A DNA stretch of 64,000 nt from assembly GCF_008831285.2 (NCBI RefSeq), contig NC_045145.1:19900802-19964801 (forward strand), read 5' to 3'. Origin of the DNA: Nymphaea colorata. Lineage: Eukaryota; Streptophyta; Magnoliopsida; Nymphaeales; Nymphaeaceae. Both the position numbers and the translations under genes were made by a program. The notes beneath the pieces are model-generated. The model saw nothing but the letters and a program-made list of their open reading frames with translations. It was not told the DNA's origin and searched no databases. This document shows positions 13,051-26,349 of the stretch, in pieces. Every line of letters starts with the position of its first letter. Position 1 is the stretch's first letter.

Positions 13051-16000
13051 GTGCATGTTTTGTGAAAAGGCGCGAGCGTCGACTCCGAAGCTTTCACGTC
13101 AAACAAAGCCCCATTTAAAAGCTTTGATTGGCGCATTATTCTTTTATTTCAATATCACGCCTTGCCTAAAACATTTTTTACGATTTCTCCCGTCCTCCCA
13201 ATTCCAACTTCAATTTTCATACTTTTCCCAGACACCATCTCATCGATTTTTGGCAAGTCAACTTCCTTCGTTCTTTCCCTCTTCATCCCATATTATATTG
13301 TATAAAAAGTTGTAAATATTTATGTTCTTCTATAAGCATAGCTGATATACATATTTATCCATGCTGTTGTAGATAAATTAGATATGTTGAAAGAAATTAT
13401 GAAAGACCTGTCTATTAAAAGAAAACATTATTTTTTGATATACAATAACAAAAAAAGCATGTTTTGTGTGCAAAAATATCGTTAGTGGACCAAGGGAGGA
13501 AAGTTTTTACGAGAATTACTTGTAATTTTAGATCAAAAGTTAATGTTTTCCGTCTGTTGACGGCTCTTTCAAATTTCTCTTATAAGTGAAAATCGAGTAC
13601 TGTTTCCTTATTAAATGTTGAGTGTAATTTTCCTTTTTTACTTGTCATTTTTATAAAGGCTATGCATGTGCTCAAAAGTGCCTGTCATGCCTTGAGTGCA
13701 TGACACTCGGCATTTTTTTGCATTTAACAACATTAGTCGTAAAAAAGCAAAAACTTCTTGTCTGCTGATAAAAAATTGTTTTTTGGCAAACAATGCATAT
13801 GAAAGCTCAATGAAGGGCACTTTCATATTAGCAAGGTTGCTTTTGTAGCTTTTTTGAGAATAAATCGTCTCTTTTCAGTAAGCCTTGGTCCATTTCAGAA
13901 CTTTGTAGGGCCATTTGGGTTGTCATATGAGGACATGTGTGTGGCAAGTGAAAGAAGCTCTTCAAAATAATATGGACATTTTAAAACTTTTTTACATAAA
14001 CTAAACAAATCCTTTACTTTTCAAACCATCATCTAATTGTCCCTTCCTCTCTTTTTTCTAGTTAACTCCTTTTCGATATGCACACTTGTTGTCGTATATC
14101 ATATTTAGTTCCTAACATATGAAAGTTAGTTAGTCATGCTTTAATACAAAAATGTATCTAAATTTTTTTATATGAATCATAATCTCCATAAAATCCCTTA
14201 AAAGGTTTATCTGACTAGGAAGAAGTTTCAAATACCACATGTATTCCTTTGGGAATATTAATATTTTCTTCTTGCGTGTAATCAATAGGTGCTTTGATCA
14301 ATAGCCCAAGGTTGCTAATCCGGAATAAAACATCTACGAAATTCAATTAATAAATTTTTGAAATTGAACAGGCATGTAATCCACCCCTCTCTCCCGAGCA
14401 ATCTTTTTTGTAGCTTCTGGTGACAACTTGTCGCCTATTTTCTGAAATTCTATTTCCATTTCGCCAGCGCTCTGTCTTTATGTGCGTGCGTGTGCACGTG
14501 CTGCTTGATCTTCTTGATGATGATGGCTGTTTCTATCACGTTCAATGCATCCCTTCGAACCTGAGGCCCTAAAAGCGATCTCACTGTTCATGAATGTGGG
14601 GGTAGCTCTGCATTTTTTTTTTTGGGATTGGAACATGGATTAAAACTTGGCAAAGTTCACTGAATTTCGATTGTGGTCAATTGGTTCTGTCTGGAACTTG
14701 TTTTACAAAATTCATTTGGTTTATGTTCCTCAAATATTCTGGTAATACAGCAAGTTGAAGTGCAGTTAAAGCAGATCTGATACAGAATAAGAAGTTGAAT
14801 GAAAGTTTCAATGGGTCTCCTCGTGCTCACCCCGAGGTTGAGCTCCAGTTCCAGGAGATAGATTAAAATTGATGAGGAGAAAACGGATTGGGTCTTAAAA
14901 GTTTCAGTGGGTCTCCTCCACGCCTCGTTGGGTTGCTGAACATATGGGATGATTTCTTTTCACGGGAAAGGGAAAATGGAAAAAGGTGGGTGGGGCATGA
15001 TCTGCCGGCCACTGGACCGACAACGGAGGGTGGGCTTGTCTGCCTGAGTGGGACGCATCATTGGATGGTTCCACCGGTGAATCAAGTGGCCCCTCGCCAC
15101 CGTCACGTCAGCCCACGACGCCTTTTTCTCTTCTTTTTCCTTTTTCCGGTCAGAGATTGAAGTGAAGCCCTCTCGGCTCGGATGCTCAGCCGGCAAACTC
15201 TGAAGCGCCACCACCAAGTGGAAACTGGGCTCGCCCTCCGGAGCAAGCCACTGAAGCTTCAAAATCCATGAACCCACCTTGGGCTTTCTTTATTCCCTGA
15301 GTGCATTTCTTCCTTCTCGGGAAGTAAGAGTTTTGGATAGCGGAATTGTTTATTCTCAGCAGAACTGTGGCAGAAGAATGGGAGAAGGATTTTAAATCCA
15401 TACCTCAGACTTCCGGTTAATCTAGGAAGTAAAACTTTTATGGGGAGAGTTAAAAATGAATGAATGGGCCTAAAAAGCAGCAAAAACAATATGATAATGG
15501 GAGGATGCGAGCAGTATCCGGAATACTTTATTCTTCGATTATTGGTGCTCTTTATGCTCATCTTTTGTCGTTATTTCAATTACTCCGCTCGGCTGCTGGG
15601 GCAACAAACATGCAGCAGCTTCCTTTCCCGATTCAGTGGGGGAAATCCAACCATTCTTCTAACCTTGTGGTGCTAAAGAAAGCTTTCCACTGTCATATGC
15701 ATCGTATGAATGTGGAGCGATTGGTTCTTCTTCTCTATTTTAACAATCGATACAGTGGTACCATCTGCTCCCCGACAATTCTCCCTTCTTCGAGTCCTCT
15801 TTTTTTAAATACAACGAGGTTGTGACAAGTAAACATTCCTGAATCAACAAATGCAAACGAAGGATATTAAATTTGTGGGTGCGTGTGTGAGAGAGAGAGA
15901 GAGAGAGTTGTTATTTTATGTTTAGATAATTTCAGTGGCCGAGGAGTTTTGGCTGCATCTGGTGGCCGCACGTGCTTTGCATATGCATGTGGTCGGGGCT

Positions 16001-17559
16001 GCTTGCAAATCATGGAATCACATTCTTTGCCCATAACGTGGTTTGGAATTATACTGCTTGCTGCATGTGGTGGGCTCACTTAACCAGACGCATCCATTCT
16101 AAGAGCAAGAAACCAAAAGAACACAGTCCTTGTAATCTGACTTGCTCATCCAACCTCTCTCTCGCTCTTTATGTGTGTGTCAAATGATGGGTAGCTGGTC
16201 AGGATGGGTGGCTTTTAGTGGGCACGTCCCTTGTTCGATTCTTTCATGGTATTGGATTGAGGAATATGTTGAGAAGAATTTAATGTGGTTCAAGGGGGAT
16301 AAGCTGTTGCATTCTCCTCCCATTTGGTCTTCTTAAAGCAACCTAACAAGAGAAATGCAAACTTTTATATCTTACTTTCAAAATTGAGAGAAAGTAAAAA
16401 TAAATCTTACTGGCCTCTTTTTCATCTTTGCTTGATAGCGAATTGACGACTCTTCTCATCGTTGTGTACAGTGGTATATATCTGAAGAACTCATCTCTGA
16501 TTACTGGAATGTTGGTACGAATATTACTGTTACTAGAACATACTAGCTAGATATATTTTCCTCGCCTACAAGTTTAATCAATTGATCATTTTTCGACCAT
16601 GTTATCTATTCAGACCGGCTCCGGCGACCATCAGCAATGAAAAACGCGGATTATTTGAATCGAAAATAGATTAAATGAAAGAACACTGAGCGAAGGATGC
16701 CTATTAAAAAACAAAGAAAAAGACAAACAATTAATTAAAAAGATAGTTTAACTTCTCGAAAACGGAAAATTTAAAGGACTAGTTTTGATACTGCGAAGAG
16801 CAGGTAATTAACAAATATAAGTTTTCTGGATTGTGTTTTCGAATTGAAAGATGTCATAGCTTTGCCAAAAAACCGGAAGCCCAAGATAGATGGGAGAATT
16901 TTTTTTTTTTTGAACAGGCAAAGAACGCGCTTCATAGGGTTTGGTTACACAACATTTTGTCGTTGAAAATGCCATCGTCATAAAGAGAGTCCATTTTCAA
17001 CTGTCCCTGAACTGCCTGAATAACGCCTGAGTTCTAGCAGTTGAACTTAATTAGAGGAGTGAACGATTGAAGATTGAACGCAATTACAGTCCAACCGGCA
17101 GTGCATGCTGTTCAAATCCCGGATCTTTGACTTCACAATACAGCAAAGGACAAAAGGACACAAGACGTAAACAAACTGATGGACGATCAAGAAATACGAA
17201 GTTGAAAGTGAGTCTGCAACCTGAGGCCCTGATGATCAGCAGAAGAAAGGATGGAGAGGAGGTTGAAGGATTGGATGCGTCACGGGTGCATTAATAAATA
17301 TGGCCACCTAATACCGCGTCACGCCTCTCCACATATTCTCTCTTTTAGTTGATGAGCAGTTTGTTTGGTGAGATGCACCTTGGTTGACGTCCCTTTGACC
17401 ATATTTGGATGCACAATTCCTAATCCCCACTCTTGCGCCATGCCAACATTTTTCTGCATTTGCACATGAGTTCTGAGTTGCATGCGACGGACATGCACCG
17501 AAATTGCTTGCTGAACGGCTTGGTGCAACCATTGGAGCAGCATGGGCTGAAAATTAAGC

Positions 17560-17840
17560 TTATGACAAGTGATATTAGAGTCAGACTTGCCTAATTGAGT
17601 ACAACTAGGCTCAATCCGATTACCTGTTTGATTGAATTCAATAAGCTTGACAAAACAAGCCATCTTATAAGTTTTTAAAGGGGTGACGATGAAAAATTTT
17701 CTGTTTTCGAATGACAAAATTGTTCTTGAGAAAATAAAGGATCCCATAAACATAAATGTGTCCGGCCCTTGTACCTAAGTAGTGATCCGACTTCACACTA
17801 AATTGAATAAGGTGATGACAAGTGGTATCAAAGCCAAGTT
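17560..17840 (+). repeat. LTR-retroelement leader fragment (two PBS-like words)
   Basis: TGACAAGTGGTATCAAAGCC near 17815-17834 resembles an LTR end followed by a primer-binding site complementary to initiator tRNA-Met (canonical TGGTATCAGAGCC). A diverged version, TGACAAGTGATATTAGAGTC, lies about 250 bp upstream. No paired LTR or coding region was found, so at most this is a fragment. Confidence 0.3.
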
Positions 17841-18625
17841 GGAGTCTAAGCTCTGTTTTTTATTTTGGTAATCAAGTTGGCCTAGCTAGTAGATAGATTA
17901 ATTCGTTGTGTAGACCAAATTGGTTTGTGAGAATCAAAGACAATTATAGAGGCAAGCTGATTCCTCGTAGCATAGTATTGCAAGTTGAAGAATAAATGCA
18001 ACTTTTTTACGAGAAACTCCACAAAGGGAACAAAAAGTTGAATCAAGCAAATTGTTCACGAAAGTACTGGACTTACTTCGGTTCATTTGTCAAGTAGGAG
18101 TCAATTTGATGAACATTTGGCCCGAAATGAAGGTTCTAGAGCTCCATGTTGGGTATGGGAGATCAGTCACACTTTTGAGAGCAGGGTCCTTGAGCATATG
18201 TCATGAGAAATGGCTAACAACAGGGAACATCGAGGTTGGCCTCCACTCGAGTAGATAAATAAAGCATGGGGTCGATGCTAAATGTGAAAAATGTCCCTCC
18301 ATTGAGGCATGGGTTTGGTTAGAAAGCATGCCCTAGGACTGGCTTGCCTCGAGAGAGAAGCATATTTGCAAAACTCCCTAGCTTAGTTGTTTTGAATACG
18401 TAACAAATTTGGCTAAGGAAACTAATTCCTCTAGCAAGGAAAGCCGAAAACTCCATTTAAGAAAAAACGTCAAGGAATGTAGTCGTGGACAAGGCCAGGC
18501 AACGAATTCTTCAAAATTTTGACAATCACAATTCTGATTAACCAATGAATTCGGTATATTCTGCATTCAAATCAGTACATCCATGTTTCTGCATTACGAA
18601 TATCACATTTTCTGTGCATTACTAA

Positions 18626-18773
18626 TTGATATCAAGCGTACGTTATTCCTATGGCGTTTATAATGCCAGGGGTTTTAGCCCTACCTAGTGAAGGACGTAC
18701 CAGAGAAGCTCTCCAAGTTATGAATGGGGGTATAGAACCAATAGGTGATGCTTGGATACAATTCCCAACCTGA
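18626..18773 (+). other. Short unassigned protein-like open segment
   Basis: A stop-to-stop frame of about 47 codons contains MPGVLALPSEGRTREALQVM and ends with TGA. It reads like coding sequence but I cannot assign it. A plastid origin was considered because MPGVL also occurs in RbcL, but the following residues do not match. Confidence 0.2.
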
Positions 18774-19300
18774 AATTACTTGTTTGCTCTCCTTTTCCGT
18801 TGTTTTTCTATATCAAAATGGTCTTTGCAATATAAGGAATATAAGCTTCAAGAACTAGTTCGGGCTAGCAATCCTTGGCACGGCAGAGTTAGCTAAACTA
18901 AAATATACGCCCATGATGGAGAGAAGGGAGAGCGAGAAGTCTTCTTCCTTTCCCTTACCATTAAAGTACAACGCTACCAGGTGGCGAGGAGATCTTCACG
19001 TACTTCAATTTATACATAAACATGACTGAACCAGTTCAAAGATGCCTAGATGTTTAAACAACGCCACTCGGGGCTAGACCAACTCATGAACTCAGTAAGA
19101 AAATGTGCCGACTGAATCGACGTTTTAATTACATCAAGGAATCCACAGTCAATTTGCGAAATCTGGGGGCTCCAAACCTATTGATTTAATATGGTCCCTT
19201 GCAGGACTCGATTCTCTCTGTGATGGGTCCTAGTACGGTCATTATTAAGTTGAAGACTGAGGATTGCATGTGGGCTTCGCAGGGACGCTGCGCCCACTAC

Positions 19301-22300
19301 CCTTTTTCCGGAGGACTACCGTAAAGTGTTTCTCTTTTGAGATTCACTGCCTTTTCAGCCGATTCCCTCCGGCAAGCAACCCGGAGAAATAAGAGAGGGA
19401 GAGAGATGACCATGGTGGTGGATAGCATTGACGACAACTTTGAATGCAACCTGCAGCAATCTTTGAAAAAGTTGAAGTCGGTAAAGATGTGTAATCGCCA
19501 CAAAGGATTTGACCATTCGAAGGGAGAAATCTACGGGAATCAACAAAATTTGGGCAACCCAGTTCTTGCCTTTCTCTTCCATTTACGAATTGAATTATCA
19601 ACATGAACCTAAAGCTGGGGTGAAAGGGACGCGAAGGAGTAAGTAGCTTTGGTCCAACTTTTGAACGTGTCGAATTGCTGATGACGGGGTGCATATGCAT
19701 TTTTCTTTTTATCATTCAAACTCGTTGATCACTCGGTACTATTTGTACATGGAAGTCGTACCTTCAAGTATCATATGAATAATAATAATATAATTTTATG
19801 AACGTGGTCATCATGATTTAAAATCCGCAAACCTAACGCCAACATGTTGTTGACGTTTTGGCAGGATCCGGTAAAAAACTCAGGCTTAAAGAAATGGGGC
19901 TCAGAATAATTCCGTCGGCTTCCGATATTAATTCTCTTCAATAGTTGGGGAGCGCTCTCTTAAAATACTATATCACAAGTATACGACGAGAATAGAACAG
20001 TCAACTATCTGGTGCACAACATGCTGCGAGAAGTTTCAAGGATGATATATATGTGGTTGTCAGTCGAACACGAGAGCAGGGACTCTCTCTTTCTCTTTCA
20101 CTCTCTCGCTTGCTGAGTGCTGCGGCCTGCCCAGTTGCCAACGTTCGTTGTTCGTCAAGTCTCTTTACGGAAAGAAGGAAAAGAGCCTTTCTTCGGTAGA
20201 GGAAGGGGAAAAGGGGAGTGCCCTTGAATTGAATTGAGACGTCGCCTGCCCCGGAAATGGACAGTGCAGGGCCAGGGGAGAAGTGAAAAAGAAAGGAAAA
20301 GGTTGGGGGAGAAGCCCATGCGCGTCCACTGCCTCCTCGTGCTGTAGGGCCTTCTTCCACGCCCAACATGCTCCAGTCTCTATCTTCCTTCTCCCATTTC
20401 AGCATTCATCCGATCCTTCTCTCTCTATCTCTGACTGAGGAGGGCATGCACCATGGCCAACAGGCTGGATGCATGCCACCGTCCTTTTCCGACTCCCCAG
20501 ATTCGAGAGAAAGATGGAAAACATCGATCTTAATAGTTTCTTGACCTACCCACGACTTCTTGGCCTCTGGTTGGGCCCCCTCTCACTGCTTCTTGACCAT
20601 GGTTTTGGTTGTAGCACCGATACTGTGAACAGAAAGAGAAGAGGGGGGTGGCATTTCTATCTTGGAATTCCAAGTCTGAGATTCAACTTGTCAACACTAA
20701 TGATGACTTAAGCTGTGAAATCTCGTTTCTAATGCCGATAGCTTCGTATTACCATTGCTAAATTCTATAAACGTGCCGCGGCGTTGAAAATTTTTATTTT
20801 GTTCATTCATATATTTTTGCTGTGTAAAGAGATCTAGACCCTCAAGCTAATCGTAAACTGGTTAAATATGTTATTCTTTTTGGTATTGTCATTCTAAGTT
20901 GAAAGTGCTCTTAATTTGGTATACAACCAAAGATCATTTGGTCAATTCAAGACGGGTAGCTACCACACCCTTACCTGCAAGAATGGATGCGAATGGTCTG
21001 GTTATGGTTTTTAAGAAAATTGGATGGTAGATATTAAGTTGAAAAAAAAAACCAACTTTATTTTGAAGAGACCTCAAAGAAAAAAAATAAATCAGTTTCA
21101 TTAATAGAGATTTCTGGCATTATTCTTGAAGGATATTTCTATCTTTTGAAAGTATAGCATGGATTCCGATTTTCTTTAAAAATTGAGTGACCATACGATT
21201 CTCATCCAATCTAGTATATAAAGGTTTGTTCCTCAAATTAGTGGGTATGCTTCTCTTCTTCTGATGAGTGATCGTTTTTAGCACTAATTAATAGTTTTAA
21301 TGTACTTGTCCAACACCAGCTCCTAATACAAGTACCACATGTCTTTCTTTCCTTTTATAGGAAAGCAGGGATAGAGCAGAGGCTTTAATTTGCTATATAA
21401 TGCAAAACAGATGAATGCAAGGAATGACCAACTTGGCTCATTAACATACTAAGTTTGTAGGTATTAATTTGTCATTGTTTTTTTCTTTCTTCGTTATAAG
21501 TTGCCTAGGATTACCGTTAGGAATGTCTATAACCGATCAGATTCGGATAGATCAAACGCATTTTCTACTACCTTTAATTATTCAGATAATGGCATATTCT
21601 AATTCGAGAAAAGGGAAAAGTTGTCTCTTATATTCTCACCTGATTATCTGAACAACAACGTCCATTCAGTTTCGTCTCCGAATGACAGTCCAGATACATC
21701 GAAACCTGGATTCCAGTTTGAAACTGGAAAAATACGATCAGAAGTCCTACAAGGTTAGGAAGGAACTTAACTGGGCATTACCCACATTGGAGGTGGAGCC
21801 CATTTTCTCAGACGGATATTCTTGTAAAACGAAATCCGACAAGCAGATACATTGTATATTCGATCCAAATCTATTCTTTTACATGAACAGAACAGGTTCA
21901 CATTTCTTCATGAACAAATTTTCCCCAAAAGCAGAGGTTGAACAAATGCCATCAGGAGCTTACTATGGATCGACATGTTCTCAAGAGTCTTTAGTTAGTG
22001 CCTGACACCCAAAGTGTCCCTTGATTGAAATGAATGATTTGCTTTTGCTTTTGATCGTTGCATATACATATGTGTGAGTTTTCAAAATTGAAAAACATGA
22101 AAGAAAGGTGGCCAACACTGGATCTAGCAGCTGAAGCGTTGGGTGGCGCTCTGCAATAGCAGATACGTTAGCTAGCATTAAAGAGCAAATTATTAGGCGA
22201 CTACCAAAGAGCACAATGTTGCTATTCAAGATGATATATGGTAGCACGTGCATAAGCAAACAAATAGGCAACTTGTCTTGAAAGATCGCTGTTGAACCAA

Positions 22301-22900
22301 TTCCCTTTCCACTTTTTTTTTTTTTTTACGAATCCCAGAGTAAAAATAGGGGGAAGAAATCAAGAGTAACTATTTCTATCAGTCATTCCCTCATCATTCT
22401 CACCCTGAATAGTGGTGGTGCCAGAATCACTCAATGCTGCATGTCAACTCGACGCTGCACAGAGCTACAGTGAAGGGAAGAATGGGCATGGCCATGCGTA
22501 ATCATACCAGACCAACTGGGGCCCAAGCACCAGTGTTGTCGTTGGATATGCCAAAGAAGTCCACATCAAAGATATTGAATAAGAAAAAGAAAAAAGTAGA
22601 GGTTAGAAGGATGGACTTCACATTGAGAGTAACAGTGTCAAGGAATTTAATGTTCTGCTGCCGAAGATGGCCTATGCTTGATAATGAATTTTAATTATTT
22701 CACCGGCGGAGGGACGGAAACATCCACAAAGATTTGTGGGGATTAACTTGGTGTTTTTGATATTTTATAAAGGAGAAAACTAAAACATTTGCTTTTTCAT
22801 TTCGTGTGCTTACAGGCATATAGTACTACTGGACCAAGGAAAAGAAACTACATAAATAACAAGAATTTCGATATCTTTCCATTCATCAGCGTACACCAAT
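19301..22900. other. Intergenic stretch, no assignable gene
   Basis: Contains CT-rich tracts around 20.08-20.43 kb and mixed open frames of 60-134 codons without recognised motifs. The open frame at 21682-22005 is listed separately because it is the most protein-like. Confidence 0.4.
21682..22005 (+). CDS. Unrecognised 107-codon open frame
   Basis: The frame starts with ATG and ends in TGA, with a mixed composition including MTVQIHRNLDSSLKLEKYDQ and FDPNLFFYMNRTGSHFFMNK. I recognise no domain. Just upstream a second frame (21469-21651) also looks non-random. The pair could be remnants of one degenerate gene or transposon, or chance. No promoter or intron structure supports it. Confidence 0.2.
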   Translation: MTVQIHRNLDSSLKLEKYDQKSYKVRKELNWALPTLEVEPIFSDGYSCKTKSDKQIHCIFDPNLFFYMNRTGSHFFMNKFSPKAEVEQMPSGAYYGSTCSQESLVSA

Positions 22901-23124
22901 CAGCTGGCCGTCCGAGTTCTCGTGAAGCAGTAACAAAATGCAACTATCCAGCAAAATGAAAAGCTTCTGCTATTCCAACCAAGATTTCTCGGAGACCCTC
23001 TTTCTCTCTCTTAAGCATGCTTTCCGTGGTATGTCGTTGGAGACATGTAGTGCCAACACCAGTGCTTGCAAGAAAAGTACTCGAAACATGTGCTGCTGCA
23101 GAGCGATCACGCTCTTCCCATAGT

Positions 23125-25850
23125 CTACAGGCCCAACAGTATGTAGTAGACCAGAGTGATGGGCAAAGCGATCAGCATTCCAAAAATCACCCTGAACATG
23201 TCACGGAACAGAAAGATTTAACGACGAACAAGAGAGAGTAGGGAACAGGCAATAAATCCTCCCAATCCATGCGGGATGACGGGCTGACAAAGGTAGATTG
23301 ACACCCATGTGCGGGTGTTTACACTGTAGCACCAATGCAACAGGAAAATGGAAGGATGGAGTAGTTGGCTTTTCCATAAAGCAAATAAAAGAAACAAACG
23401 AGAGAGAGAGAGAGAGAGATGGGAAGTCTGTGCCATCACACTTACCCAGTGCTGAGAATATCAGGGTGTACGTTGTACTCCTTGGCGAAAACGAAGGGGA
23501 CAATGCCCTGAGGGAGCGCTGCCTGTTTCACATTCAACAGTGCAAGTTTAGGGTACTTTTAGATTGAAAGGAAGACGACCACCAAAAGATTTTGCTTTTA
23601 CCCTTTCTTTCCTTTTCCAATTTCCACCAACAAAACCACCAATTTAATGGCGGAGTGGGAGAGAGACAACCAACTCGTGCCTTCGGTGCTGGCGTACCAG
23701 TGGGTGTTGGTCGTCTTTGGAAGAGAGAACATGTACGAGGGGATCCGTGTTTTGTCAGGAGAAAGGGAGGAGAGAGAAAGGGAAAGAAGGGAAGAACCTG
23801 TACAATGGCTACGCGTAGGAGAACGCCCCGTAAGCCAACGGCGATGGAAGCAGCGGCCATGACAGCTGGGCCGCTCAGGAACCTCACGGCCATAGAAAAG
23901 GCCGCAATCGAATTCCCGCACGCTATGATCCTCGGTTGCAACGCCATGAAAAGCCCTACATCCCACACACCACCGACTCAAACCCATTCTCTCTCTCTCT
24001 TTCTCAGGCAGAACAGAAATCTCAACAAGTAAACGAGAGCTTACCCAAACTAAACATGGCCATCCCAAGACCAGCATCGGAAAGTATAGAGATGGACTTG
24101 GCGATGATGGCCGGCATGGTCACGTTCCACCTTTTGGTGATAAACAGATGAAGGAAAAAAGAGAACGCACAGTTAACATCAAATAAAATATTAAATAGAA
24201 AGACACCAAAATTCCCCCTCTCCGGTGTTGCTTACTTGAAGGAGACGAGGGACCAAGTCAGACCGACCAGACTGGAATAAGTGTTGGGATTTCTGATGAG
24301 CTTCCTCCAGACCATGATCAGAATGAGCCTTGTCATCACACTGGCGGGTGGCATAGCCGTAGCCTTGCCATCCACGGCTTTGGGGTCGAGCTCCGCCGTA
24401 GAGCTCGAACCAAATTTCCCCTGCGCCTGTCCCTCCCTCTCGTCTCCTTGAAGCACCACCCGATTCCCGAAGCTGAACGCCTCCCGCTCGTACTCCTCCC
24501 ATGTCATGTCCCCTAACGAGTTCAACCAGCAACCACAACAATTAGCAGAGACTAAACACATTCAGAGAATGAGGCGTGGTGGAAGAGGGACACACCTTTG
24601 GCTGGAGGAGGTTGCTGGTGGTGCTCGTCGCTCGGCGACACGACCATCTTTACCTCCTTCACGTTCTGATCGTTACCATACTCCTGATGACCGCCGAAGA
24701 CGTGCAGCCCGCCCTCCGATACCGGCGACGTGCTCGAACTCCACACGAACATATGGAGGTCCTTAGCTTGATCGTCGCTCTGCTTCATCTGAAAGGGCCC
24801 GTTCGCCTTGTTCGTCGAAGCTGCCGATGGCGCCTGAGGCGGCGGCGGCGGAGCAGGCTGCTGCTGCTGCTGCTTGGACGCGGTGGGGGAGAACATGCCC
24901 GGGTTGGGAGCCGGGTAATGGCCGGCTGTAGCGCCGGAGAAGCGGCTTCTCGGAGGCGGATGGTGGTGGTCCTCGAAGTTGGAGGGGCGGGGGGTCGGAC
25001 CCCGAGAGTAGGAGTCGCCGGGTCCGAAATTGGAGTGGCGGGGACTCATGTTGGGGCGGCCGCCGGTGACCATGGAGTAGAAGTCGGTGTGGTTGAAGCT
25101 AGAGCCCCTCGGTGTCGGGTTGCGGGAGGACTGCAGCGAGTAGATCTCGGCGTTGGTGAGGTTGGAGGGGCGAGGAGTGATGCCCTGGGAGCGGCGGGAG
25201 AAGATGTCGGACCTCGACGACGTGGACTTGCGGACCGTAACGTGCAGCTTCCCGTCCTCCCCGATCTCCGCCTCCGTCTGCAGCGGCTCGCGGCCGTCCA
25301 GCGACACCACGTCGGAGTCAACCTTGAAAGACACGATGGAGCCGGCGGTGTCCGGGAACTGCTCCGTGATGAGCATCTTGGCGCCTCTGTACTCGAACAA
25401 GAAGAGCATGAGCGTGTACCAGATGATGCACTGCAGCACCACGATCTGGACCATGAGCGAGCCGGAGAACTCGCCATACATGCCCTTGAGAAGGGGGATG
25501 CCCATGACCAGGGTGTTAGGGAGGGTGCCAAGGGAGAAGAGGGTGATGGTCCACTCGAGGCAACCCCTCTTGCTGACGTTCGACCAGACGGCCAGCACCG
25601 CGAGGACGATTAGCTTCTGCAGCGTGTCCGCCGCGATGAAGCGGTAGTTCATCTGATAGGGGTTGTTGGTGGAGATGAAGTGGAACGAGAGCAGCGGCAC
25701 CGCAAAGAGCGCCACGAACCGGTTAATCCCGGAGCACTGGTCGGGGGTGAAGATCTTCCACCACTTCACCGAGCCGTAGGCGAGAATCATGGCGACGTAG
25801 AGCGGCACCATGGCCGTCATGACGTGGTAGAAGTCCGCTCCGGTGATCAT
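23125..25850 (-). CDS. PIN: PIN auxin efflux carrier, long-loop type (PIN3/PIN1-like)
   Basis: Predicted plasma-membrane auxin efflux carrier of 639 aa, complete. Exons, from the 5' end on the minus strand: 25850-24596, 24512-24236, 24130-24045, 23955-23798, 23522-23446, 23191-23125; all junctions are GT-AG and phases agree. The ATG at 25850 is chosen because [18 protein letters not shown] matches the family N terminus; the frame extends four codons further only from a TTG. Residues 1-160 form the N-terminal membrane bundle and about 160-470 the hydrophilic loop. The loop has three TPRxS phosphorylation motifs (225-229, 246-250, 286-290), the targets of PID/D6PK-type kinases in the family. 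NPNTY (493-497) is the conserved NPxxY-type motif. The C terminus ends YYILLGL. Loop words [18 protein letters not shown] and the ending STGVIFGML favour the PIN3/4/7 type, but orthology needs a tree. Exon 1 is much more GC-rich than its surroundings. Confidence 0.95.
23400..23419. repeat. (AG)n microsatellite in the last PIN intron
   Basis: About ten AG units inside the intron between PIN exons 5 and 6, read as CT on the coding strand. Confidence 0.9.
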
Positions 25851-26341
25851 GGTGATGACCAAAGGGCATGTGTGGGGTAGGTGATCAGCAAAGAAGAAGA
25901 CGACGGGGAAGGGCGAAAATGAGACCTCTGGTCTATTACTCTATCCTACGAGAGAGAGAGAGAAAGCAAGTTGGCGGTGGTGGTGGTGGTGTGTGTGTAT
26001 TGGCGTGCGGTTTGCCACTAGCTCGCTCGCTTGTAGCGAGGAAAGAAGGGAGTCGAGGAAGATGAAGATGGCATTGGAAGGAGCGAAAGATCTCGGTCTC
26101 CAACGTCAGGATGTATGTGGGGAGCTCTCTTTTTTAGCACAAATTGCTTGATTTACAAGGAAAATCGGAGACGGTAAAGTCTAGCTTTTGGTTGGTCCCC
26201 TCCCTTCCTCTCACCTTTCTTCCGCTCTTCTTTTTCCCCAGCGCTTCAATCTCCACAGCAGATTCAGAGAGATCGAGAGAAAAGAGTGAGGCGCAGATGA
26301 ACGAAGGAATAAAGATGGGAGAAAGTGTGGTTTCTTATTTA

Positions 26342-26349
26342 CTTATATA
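26342..26349 (-). promoter_or_regulatory. Candidate TATA box of the PIN gene
   Basis: Reads CTATATAAG on the minus strand, about 490 bp upstream of the PIN start codon. It is followed by a purine/pyrimidine-rich leader typical of plant 5' UTRs, including GA runs near 25.95 and 26.27 kb. The transcription start is inferred, not seen. Confidence 0.45.

Larger units (their letters stand above)
13051..19300. other. Intergenic stretch with retroelement-like fragments
   Basis: AT-rich, with GA/CT microsatellites (for example 15889-15907) and a 21-bp near-perfect direct repeat at 14802-14822 and 14898-14918. Possible retroelement primer-site words lie near 17.56 and 17.82 kb. Nothing else is recognised. 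Confidence 0.45.

Noticed and set aside
17100-17125. TTCAAATCCCGGATC as a tRNA T-arm
   Set aside because: No matching acceptor stem or A box at tRNA distance.
23592-24077. 146- and 159-codon frames overlapping PIN exons 3-4
   Set aside because: They cross exon-intron boundaries of PIN and run through CT microsatellite; no independent support.
25046-25531. 161-codon minus-strand frame rich in Ser/Arg
   Set aside because: A frame-shifted shadow of PIN exon 1 with low-complexity translation.
24576-25613. 345-codon plus-strand open frame opposite PIN exon 1
   Set aside because: It is the antisense of a GC-rich coding exon. Its Arg/Val/Gly-rich translation is a codon shadow, while the minus strand matches PIN residue by residue.
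25850-25862. Upstream start giving four extra residues (MVIT) for PIN
   Set aside because: The codon at 25862-25860 is TTG; the ATG at 25850 fits the conserved PIN N terminus.
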